From an uncultured Dehalococcoidia bacterium (GTDB taxonomy: Bacteria > Chloroflexota > Dehalococcoidia > Lucifugimonadales > UBA3495), in assembly GCA_951812625.1 (NCBI GenBank), contig CATOSP010000002.1, positions 1,932,788-1,996,787 of the forward strand: a stretch of DNA of 64,000 bases, given 5' to 3'. Position 1 is the stretch's first letter. Each line of letters opens with the position of its first letter. Position numbers and translations under genes: made by a program. Positions 56,945 to 64,000 of this stretch are shown one piece after another. The notes beneath the pieces are model-generated. The model saw nothing but the letters and a program-made list of their open reading frames with translations, was not told where the DNA came from and did not search any database.

Positions 56945-57782
56945 GGGTATTCCCGACGTGTGTTGGTAATGGGATAAATTAGGGTTGGAAAGGAAAAGGA
57001 GGAGGCAGTGAGGTGATGGCGCGACCACGGATGTATCGAAAAGACCTGCGCTGTCCCCACTGTGGCTCCAACTGGCTGCCCAAGTACGGGCGCTACCGGG
57101 GCAAACAGACCTGCCGTTGCGGTCAATGTCTCTACCATTTCACCTCAGTGGCGGAGCATCCCCATCAGCCGGAGGGGGTCAGGAAGCTGGCGGTGGACCT
57201 GTCCACCGAGGGTAGCAGTCTGGAAGCCATCGGGCGGGTGCTGGGGGTGAAGTCGGGAACCCTCTATTCCTGGGTCAAAAAAAGCCCAGTGGACCTGGGA
57301 GTTGTTGCGGCTCCTGGTGGAGCAGCGGCCGGATGGCCGGCCGCTGCTCCACCAGCCCGGGTCATATTTCTGGATGAGATGTGGACCTGCGTGGGGGTCC
57401 GGCGGGGAGGGCAGCGGCGAGAGGTCTGGGTCTGGACGTCGGTGGTGGAGGAAGGGGACGGTCGGCGGTGGGTGGACTTTCAGGCGGGAGACCGCAGCGA
57501 AGCGGCCTTCCTGAAGTTGTATGACCGGCTGCCCGAGGCCCAGCGATATGTCAGTGATGGCTACCGGGCATATGAGTGGTTGCCCCAGAACCGGCACGTG
57601 GCGGGCAAGGCCTGGAAGCCAACAGGAATGAGGGATTGCACCCGGTGTTGCGGGACAAGCTGAACCGTCTGCATCGGAGAGCCAAGGGATACAGCAAGAG
57701 CGTCACCCTGCTGCGGGACTCCATCGCCCTGGTCTGCTTACGCCTGGGCCTAATCTAATACCAACACACCCCAGGAATACCC
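56945..57782 (+). mobile_element. IS1-like insertion sequence
   Basis: Terminal inverted repeats of about 24 bp: GGGTATTCCCGACGTGTGTT at 56945 and the complement of GGGTATTCCTGGGGTGTGTT ending at 57782, differing at about four positions. A precise target duplication is not evident. Inserted 125 bp beyond the tRNA-Arg gene. Confidence 0.78.
57016..57758 (+). pseudogene. IS1-type transposase with a late frameshift
   Basis: ATG 57016 (GGAGGCAGTGAGGTG upstream) starts MARPRMYRKDLRCPHCGSNW; a second Cys pair follows in CRCGQCLYHF, then a helix-turn-helix (LEAIGRVLGVKSGTLYSWVK) and the catalytic Asp in VIFLDEMWTCVG and YVSDGYRAYEWL. Near 57612 the frame must change to read LEANRNEGLHPVLRDKLNRL, which holds the family's last catalytic Glu region, and ends at TAA 57756-57758. 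IS1 elements use a frameshift near the start of the gene, not here, so this one is probably a mutation. Confidence 0.72.
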
Positions 57783-57836
57783 CGGGGCCAGGGGCTATTC
57801 ATTTTCTGAGATAGGTTTTAGAGTTTGGACAAGAGA

Positions 57837-59069
57837 ATGGAGAGGGTGGGGATGATGAGGTTGAGAGAAGCTTTAGACCAGGTGCCCGATCACCGGAAGA
57901 GCCAGGGCCGGCGTCACCCTTTGGGGGCGGTTTTGAGCTTGGCCGTTTGCGCCATGCTGTGCGGCGCCCGCAGTCTGTATGCCATCGCCCAGTGGGGAAG
58001 GGACCAAGGAGTCACGACGGGGCAACTGCTGGGGTTCAGCCGGGGACAGACGCCCTGTGTAGCGACCTTCCACCGGGTGTTCAAAGACCTGGATGTGGCG
58101 GCCTTTGAGGCCGTGTTGAGGGAATGGCCGGTCAATAGCGGGGTAGAGCTTGGGGAGGCGCTGTCCCTGGACGGCAAGACCCTGCGGGGGATTCACGGGG
58201 AAGAGATACCGGGAGTGCATCTGGTGTCAGCCTATGCTGTCCGATGTGGGGCGGTGCTGGCCCAAGCGGCCATGCCGGGGAAGGGTCAGGAATTGGAGGC
58301 AGCCAAAGAAGTGCCGGGTCTGGGACCCGCTTCAGGGCCGGGTAGTGGTGGCGGACGCCCTGTTGACGCAACATGAAGTGTGCCGGCAGATTGTGGCCGG
58401 CGGCGGGGACTGCCTGTTGCCGGTGAAAGGGAATCAGCCCGCTTTATATCAGGACTTGGCAGAAGCCTTTTCCCCCAGTGGAAGCTGAGGTGGGCAACGG
58501 TCCAAGGGTGCCCCCGTGGCAAGCGCAGGAATGGCGGGAGCGTGGGGTCACCCTGACGGCGTGGGTGGATGCCTCGCCCAAGCAGCGTCACGGACGGTGG
58601 GAGCGGCGGGAACTTTGGGCCTTGTCCGACCCGGAGTTAAACGGCTGCGCGGGCAGCACTGGAACGGTGGGGGAAGCTTGGCCGCACCTGAAACAGGTGT
58701 GCCGGGTGGAGCGGAGGCGGACAGTGAAAGGCCGAGTCCAGGTGGAGGTGAGCTACGCGGTAACCAGTCTATCCCCAACCGTTGCCGGAGCGGACCGTCT
58801 GTTGCGAATACTCCGGGAGCACTGGCACATCGAAAACCGGGTTCATTGGGTACGGGATGTTACCTTTGACGAAGACCGTTCTCAGATAAGAACTGCTCTG
58901 AGATAAGAACTGCCTCCGCCCCCCAGGTTATGGCAGCGTTACACAACCTGACAACCATTCTGGTGCGTTGGGCGGGTCACAGCAACGTGCCGCTGCCCTG
59001 CGCCGTCACGCCGCTCACCTCTCCGAAGCATTGGCCCTGCTGGGTATTGCATGTTACCCCGGAAAATAA
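57837..59069 (+). pseudogene. ISAs1-family transposase, multiply frameshifted
   Basis: ATG 57837 leads to LREALDQVPDHRKSQGRRHP and GAVLSLAVCAMLCGARSLYA, then Asp in ALSLDGKTLRGIHGEE. Shifts near 58300 (to VVVADALLTQHEVCRQI and LLPVKGNQPALYQDL) and near 58480 (to WRERGVTLTAWVDA and ILREHWHIENRVHWVRDVTF) are needed. A 17-bp tandem repeat (AGATAAGAACTGC at 58884 and 58901) adds a further shift and a stop, and one more joins the natural end ALALLGIACYPGK at 59069. Clearly inactive. Confidence 0.78.
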
Positions 59070-59139
59070 AAAGGCCCTGACCCCGGGACGTTCAGTATCG
59101 ACAAATGAAGGTTGGCTTGGTTATAATTCACTAATATAT

Positions 59140-59492
59140 GGGGACGCGCGGGTTCGACAGGAGCGTTCTGTAGTGGATTGCAGGTCGAGGTGCCATCGTC
59201 CTCGTTAAAAAGGTGGCGCACAACAACTGACAACCGTGAATTTGCACTAGCCGCCTAAACGTGGCTACGTCTGCTCTCTGCTAATCCCGGAGGCGGGGAT
59301 GCAGGCGCCAAGATTCCGGGATGCGGCCCTTCCGACGCCGATGCGGCAGGGCTCAAGTTTATCGGATGGCCCTTGGGGAGATTCAGCCGGCAGAAGCTCA
59401 CAAGGGCGACAACAAAGCGCCGGATAAGCCTGTAGTACATCCTCCTATGGCACCTTCTGGACGGGGAGTTCGACTCTCCCCCGTCTCCACCA
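59140..59492 (+). ncRNA. ssrA: tmRNA (transfer-messenger RNA)
   Basis: The 5' end GGGGACGCGCGGGTTCGACA and the 3' end GGGAGTTCGACTCTCCCCCG followed by TCTCCACCA are the universal tmRNA ends; GGGGACG pairs with CGTCTCC to make the acceptor stem, with an encoded CCA at 59490-59492. The tag frame ends with codons for D-N-R-E-F-A-L-A-A and TAA at 59256-59258; ALAA is the expected protease signal. The resume codon is uncertain, a few codons further upstream after the A-run at 59207-59211. The RNA rescues stalled ribosomes with SmpB. Confidence 0.93.
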
Positions 59493-59744
59493 TTCCGTCA
59501 AAATGTCCCCGCTCGGTGCTATTGGACTGGAGCGGGGCTTTTTCGTTGGGCATCACGGAGCAATACGTTTGTCTGGTACAACCCGGGCAATGTCTCGGAA
59601 TGGGTGAGGATGAGAGGAGACTCAAGAATTTCCCTTCCAAAATGGAATTGAGCGCGATGTCCTCCCCTATTCTATGGGGTGTCGTCAAAACAATGAGAGG
59701 GTGGTAAATTGCTGGAAACGGGGAGAGTGTGGGAGGTGGGGAGT

Positions 59745-60790
59745 ATGACGGCAGCGCACCGGCGCCACGATATGGCTGATGATGTTTGGGAGAGGCTGAG
59801 GCCGTACCTACCCGTGGGAGAGGGCAAGAGAGGCCGGCCGTCCCATGACAACCGGCGGTTTATCGACGCCGTGTGCTGGATACTGCGCACCGGCGCTCCT
59901 TGGCGGGATTTACCCCCGGACTACGGAGACTGGAAGAACACCCATCGCCGCTTCTGCCGCTGGCGGGACCGGGGCGTGTGGGCCGGACTGTTGGAGGCAG
60001 TGATGGATGACCCCGATTTCGAGTGGCTGATGATTGATTCCAGCTACATCAAGGCCCATCCCCACAGTGCCGGGGCCCGGGGCGGAAACCAGGCCATAGC
60101 CCGCACAAAAGGGGGCTGAACAGCAAGCTGTACCTGGCAGTGGACTCCCACGGAATGCCGGTACGGCTGGCGGTGACCGAAGGCACGTCGGCCGGCTGCT
60201 CCCAGGCGTTAACCCTGATTGAAGGGATTGAGGCAGAGTGCCTGCTGGCGGATAAAGCCTATGACACCAACGAAATCATAGCCGCTGCCACGGAGTTGGG
60301 AATGGAGCCGGTGATACCGCCCAAGAGCAACCGGAAGGAGAAGCGGGACTATGACCGGGCGCTGTACAGGTTGCGGCACTTGGTGGAGAACGGGTTCCTG
60401 GATTTCAAGCAGTGGCGCGGGGTGGCGACCCGTTATGCCAAGAGAACGGCGTCATACCTGGCAGCCTGTCAACTCCGGGCAGTGATGATCTGGAGTGGGA
60501 ACCCCTCGGTCTTCGGCAAGGGCCTGTGTTACCGAATCCAAAATGCTTCCGTAGAAATCCGCCGACTTGAGGTGTGGACGGGCCTCAAGCGTCTCATTCC
60601 GGCTCTCCGTTCAGCTACTGCATCCAACGCCCGTTGGCCCACCGTCGAAATCTCTCGTGTAGTCGCCACGCCAGGAGTCCGGACAGAGCAAGTATCACCA
60701 ACCAAACTGGGTCGTCGAGGGGGGACTTGCTTCCAGGCTGATCGGGCGAGGACTTGTCGTCAAAGGGAGACGGAGTCGGCTCGGGCGTAG
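59745..60790 (+). CDS. IS5-family transposase, -1 frameshift, natural 3' end missing
   Basis: ATG 59745 (GGAGGTGGGG upstream) opens MTAAHRRHDMADDVWERLRP; Asp is in WLMIDSSYIKAHPHSAGA. At AAAAGGGGG (about 60108-60116) a -1 slip reads K-G-G-L-N-S-K-L-Y-L-A-V and continues with Asp in CLLADKAYDTNE and Glu in LVENGFLDFKQWRG. The family protein should end soon after SYLAACQLRAVMIW (about 60495), but no stop is met there and the frame runs into unrelated sequence, overlapping the 3' end of the surface-protein gene by 176 bp on the other strand. The right end of the IS is thus lost. I could not find matching terminal repeats. Confidence 0.72.
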
Positions 60791-63700
60791 GAGTGCGCAC
60801 GCTTCGGTGTTCTTCCCTAGCCACCATTTCCATCCCGGAGAGCGGGACGTCGGTTGGCGTAGGATCAAATTGGGATACAGCCTGATGCGGCAACTCTACA
60901 GCTATCTTTGTAGGAGTCGGCCCCCATACATCCCAGATTGGAGTAGAGGTCAGAAATGTACCGTCGGCCCGCTGGGTGCTGGGACTGCGCTTCGAGGTAG
61001 GTATCGGCGTGGCGGTGAGAGTCAGCGGCGGCACGGACGAGCCGGTTGGTGACAACGTCGGACTAGGCACCTTCACAGGGGTGCGTGTCGGGATCTCTGC
61101 AGACGCCGGGATAGGTGTGGGAATCCGTGTATTTGTCGGCCTGGGCGTGGGGGTGGCCGTCGGTGTTGGCCTGAGTAGCAAGGTCGGTAAAGGCGTGTAG
61201 ATTTGGGGCAGAACCGATTGCGGGCCCGATGCTGCGGATGCTGGGATGTTTGGTCGTGGCGCTGGAGCGTTTGCTGGGAGTGGCATGGGGGTCGAGGCAG
61301 GATGTGCGCGACGGATGGTGATTGTATAACTCCCTGGTGCTGAGGTGATGTCCTCTGGAATTACCGTCACCGTGATCTCACTAAGTCCCAAGCTTAACGT
61401 CACCTGATGGCGACCACTACGGATATCAGAACCACCAGGGGACATGGTCATCGTCGCTCGCGGATCGGTAGATCTTGCAGTGACATACAGGTGGCCAACG
61501 TCGGGAGCTACGATGGCAGCATAGAAAGTTACGGCCGGGGAGAATCCCGGAGTCAGGATAATGCCTCTCAGTGACAGTGCGCTTAGGGTGTTGGTGACTG
61601 ACCTCGAAGTCCCATTAGCTATGGAGAGATTGGATATCTCGTTGGCGTTATTTCCTGCCTTATCTCGGATGGGGTTGATTCCCGGAGTGTAAGCCAGATT
61701 AACTCGATCTTGGTACCGTACTTCTGGGACCAAGGTTAGAATAACGTCGGAGTCGCTCAATGCAACGTCGAATACGGAAGCCACTGACCTCCCCCCGGTA
61801 AGCGAATCCACCACATCAACGGTAAAGTCACCCGTCGCAAGTTTGGACTCTTGGTCCAAAGCCTCGTCGTAGCTTAGAATTAGCGCTGTCCCATCGACCA
61901 TGGCTGAGACAAGATTTGGGTCTGTGGTATCCGGTAGGCGGGTGGCCGTAATGGCGTACCTGCCCTGAAGGGCGCCTGCGTCCTCTGGTGTCACCGTTAT
62001 CGAAATCGCAGTTTCGCCATCCTCCAAAATCACTTGATGACCGTTTTCGTCGGTATCGTCGGCGTCAACTGGACTGACGGACACCGCCGACCTGGAGTCC
62101 GTGGGCAGAGCGACGATAGTAGCCTGTTCCACCGGATGATCGACAGCAAATGTATACTCGAAAATGCCTTCAACCAGGGTGATAGCAGTCCCTTCGATTT
62201 CCAGCCTGTCGAGAATATTTATAGTGGATTGGGAAGTGTCGTTGTCGACGGACCTGTGGGAGAAATTTCCGGCGTAGTTGGTACTCTGGTCACGAATGGG
62301 GCTGTGTCCCAAAGTATAAGTCAGTGTTACATGGTCTTCGTATCGAACGGGCGGATACAAGTTGAGCGCAACTAAGGTGTCTCCTATTGTGATGTTGGAA
62401 AGCGTCGGCAACGATGTCCGCCCGGTCAACGAATCCACCACTGTCGCCGAAAAGTCGTCGACCGCCGGCGTCGAGTTCTCGTCCAACGGTTCGTTATAAG
62501 TTAGCGTGAGCGCTGGACCGTCGACCGTCGCCACGGTTAGTGCCGGGGCTAAAGTATCTGGGAGGCGGTTGACTCTAACGGTGTAAGTTCTGGCCTCTGC
62601 TCCGGGGTCCTCCGGAGTTACAGTGATTAAAATGCTTGTCTCGACGGATTCCAAGGTCACCTGATGGCCCTCAGTGTTCCGGTCTCCATCTTCGGGGGTG
62701 ATTCTAACGTCCGCACGCGGGTCGGTTGCGACAGCAGCGATTGTCGTCTTGTTGGTCTCATTCACCACTGTTGCAGAGTAGTCCGTATAGAAAGGGTCGA
62801 AAATTGGGGCCAGAGTCACGTCTCTCAGAGACAGTGCGATTAGGGTGTTGTTCGCATCTGGGAGAGTTTCGTTCTCGACCGTCTCATGGTGAAGATCACC
62901 AGCGGGGTTACCAAGAACATCCCGGATGGGATGGACACCCTTGGCATAGGTCAGCGTAACTGTATCGTCGAATCGAACAGGTCTGTCCAACTCCAGTATC
63001 ACGGCATTTGCTTCCACAGCCACATCTATCACATCAGGCATAGAGAATACATTGGCCACAGGGTCTACAACTATGACTGAGAAATCACTGCCTGCTGGTG
63101 TTGGGTCAGGGTTCAGGGGCTCGTTGTAAGTCAATGTCAGGATATCAGCAGTTACGGTTGCCATGGCAAACACCGGCGGAGCGATGTCGACCTCACGAGT
63201 GATTTGAAATTCGTACGGGATTACCCCATCACCCAGTTCACTCAAGAGACTGATTCGAACGCGGTTACGGTTGCTGTATCCATCACCTTGAAGGCGTAGC
63301 CTGACCAGGTTACCGTCATCCTGAAACTGATTTTTCGAACTGTTGAACCACTCGATACTCTCGACCCGCACACGCGGGTAGGCGTGGACGATTTCGACCT
63401 CAAGAAACTCGTCCTCGTTCTCGACGGTGAATTCTTTGGAGTCGGACCCTGATAATTCATAAGCCCTATCCGAATCCACGGATCGGAATATGACGGCTGC
63501 GTATCCTACCATAGTGCTCTGCTCGGTGGGATTGTCCACTTGGCGTGGGGTCTGCTCAGTACCAATGTCGGCGGCGGAGTTCCCCTCGATATCCCGGATC
63601 GGGTTCGATCCGGGAACATAAGCCATGGTCACGGTGTCGGCGTAGAGGACTTCGTACCCTAGTGTAAGTGTCACCTTCGTGTCAGAGACGACGAGACCCA

Positions 63701-64000
63701 CCACAGTCGCCACCGACTGAGAACCAATAACCGAGTCCACAACTGTGATGCTGAAGTCATCATGGGCAGGGGTGGAGTCTAGGTCCAACTGTTCGTCAAA
63801 GCCCAGCGTGAGAGTAACGCCATTGACCGAAGCACTTATCAACTCCGGCGGGGTAGTGTCAGGTGTTAGGTTCTTCACCAAGCCCGAACGGATGGCTGGC
63901 GCAATGACCCCAGCCAAGTCCCTGATGGGTTTGGCCTCACTCCCGGTAGGGACAGTATAAGTAAGTACTACAGTGTCACGGTGCTCAACCGGTGGGTCTA
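60615..64000 (-). CDS. Giant surface protein with SwmB and cadherin-like repeats (5' end outside window)
   Basis: At least 1,128 residues; the frame is open to the right edge. Repeats of about 100 residues alternate: SwmB-like units (pattern LTLTYNEPLD, S/D-F-S-x-x-V-V-D, then V-T-L-T-Y and P-I-R-D-x-x-G-N; four complete plus one at the edge) and cadherin-like sandwich units (TYTVRVNRLPD, VTPEDPGA; three). A Thr/Pro-rich stalk of roughly 200 residues follows (TPTATPTPRPTNTRIPTPIP), then a membrane span VWLVILALSGLLAW and basic tail RLHERFRRWANGRW, so it is anchored at the C-terminus with the repeats outside. Likely roles are adhesion or polymer binding. No catalytic motif is visible. Confidence 0.82.
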   Translation of the reverse strand, partial: DPPVEHRDTVVLTYTVPTGSEAKPIRDLAGVIAPAIRSGLVKNLTPDTTPPELISASVNGVTLTLGFDEQLDLDSTPAHDDFSITVVDSVIGSQSVATVVGLVVSDTKVTLTLGYEVLYADTVTMAYVPGSNPIRDIEGNSAADIGTEQTPRQVDNPTEQSTMVGYAAVIFRSVDSDRAYELSGSDSKEFTVENEDEFLEVEIVHAYPRVRVESIEWFNSSKNQFQDDGNLVRLRLQGDGYSNRNRVRISLLSELGDGVIPYEFQITREVDIAPPVFAMATVTADILTLTYNEPLNPDPTPAGSDFSVIVVDPVANVFSMPDVIDVAVEANAVILELDRPVRFDDTVTLTYAKGVHPIRDVLGNPAGDLHHETVENETLPDANNTLIALSLRDVTLAPIFDPFYTDYSATVVNETNKTTIAAVATDPRADVRITPEDGDRNTEGHQVTLESVETSILITVTPEDPGAEARTYTVRVNRLPDTLAPALTVATVDGPALTLTYNEPLDENSTPAVDDFSATVVDSLTGRTSLPTLSNITIGDTLVALNLYPPVRYEDHVTLTYTLGHSPIRDQSTNYAGNFSHRSVDNDTSQSTINILDRLEIEGTAITLVEGIFEYTFAVDHPVEQATIVALPTDSRSAVSVSPVDADDTDENGHQVILEDGETAISITVTPEDAGALQGRYAITATRLPDTTDPNLVSAMVDGTALILSYDEALDQESKLATGDFTVDVVDSLTGGRSVASVFDVALSDSDVILTLVPEVRYQDRVNLAYTPGINPIRDKAGNNANEISNLSIANGTSRSVTNTLSALSLRGIILTPGFSPAVTFYAAIVAPDVGHLYVTARSTDPRATMTMSPGGSDIRSGRHQVTLSLGLSEITVTVIPEDITSAPGSYTITIRRAHPASTPMPLPANAPAPRPNIPASAASGPQSVLPQIYTPLPTLLLRPTPTATPTPRPTNTRIPTPIPASAEIPTRTPVKVPSPTLSPTGSSVPPLTLTATPIPTSKRSPSTQRADGTFLTSTPIWDVWGPTPTKIAVELPHQAVSQFDPTPTDVPLSGMEMVAREEHRSVRTPTPEPTPSPFDDKSSPDQPGSKSPLDDPVWLVILALSGLLAWRLHERFRRWANGRWMQ

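Overview
The window reads as a GC-rich bacterial chromosome, most likely a SAR202-like member of the Chloroflexota (Dehalococcoidia). This is an inference from content: an F420-type LLM oxidoreductase, a CMD protein, an epoxide hydrolase, paired CaiB/BaiF CoA-transferases and a group D flavin monooxygenase lie together, as in SAR202 catabolic gene sets; lipoproteins and surface proteins carry Thr/Pro-rich linkers and SwmB/cadherin-like repeats; and the tmRNA tag ends in ALAA. No marker gene that would fix the taxonomy is present.

Layout. 0-20.3 kb is a catabolic and lipid region, mostly on the plus strand: LLM oxidoreductase, CMD, epoxide hydrolase, 3-hydroxyisobutyrate-dehydrogenase-like enzyme, gentisate-dioxygenase-like bicupin, VOC protein, two CoA-transferases, an ArsC-like protein overlapping a beta-propeller lactonase, an acyl-CoA synthetase/ACP/acyltransferase fusion, an alpha/beta hydrolase and an MBL-fold hydrolase. 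It is peppered with IS5 and IS630 insertions and contains two decayed genes: a vWA protein, and a flavin monooxygenase split by a 102-bp MITE.

21-29.8 kb is an insertion-sequence pile-up. A broken LRR gene is followed by five IS630-family elements chained end to end through shared TA dinucleotides (one 38-bp gap), then an IS701-type remnant. 30.07-52.00 kb appears to be one 21.9-kb transposon: it has 26-bp terminal inverted repeats, about 18-bp subterminal repeats and a 9-bp target duplication (ATCATAGGG). Its cargo is largely anti-phage: a type I restriction-modification operon (hsdM, hsdS, unknown, hsdR), a Kiwa-like pair (KwaA/KwaB), and a PRTase-DprA/SLOG-HAD operon. It also carries an HNH nuclease, a ribbon-helix-helix protein, two paired structured RNA candidates, a nested-hairpin RNA candidate and three transposase genes.

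52.0-56.8 kb is the remains of an integrative element at the 3' end of a tRNA-Arg(TCT) gene: an eroded replication-relaxation-type gene (interrupted by a fourth copy of the commonest IS630), a small XRE regulator, and a tyrosine integrase with a frameshift and the catalytic Tyr replaced by His. The 21.9-kb transposon seems to have landed in this element just upstream of the relaxation gene. 56.9-60.8 kb holds IS1, ISAs1 and IS5 elements around the tmRNA gene. The window ends inside a very large surface protein on the minus strand whose 5' end lies outside.

Many genes in the IS-rich parts carry single-base indels or nonsense codons. I cannot separate real decay from assembly error, although several lesions (MITE with target duplication, Tyr-to-His change) are clearly biological.
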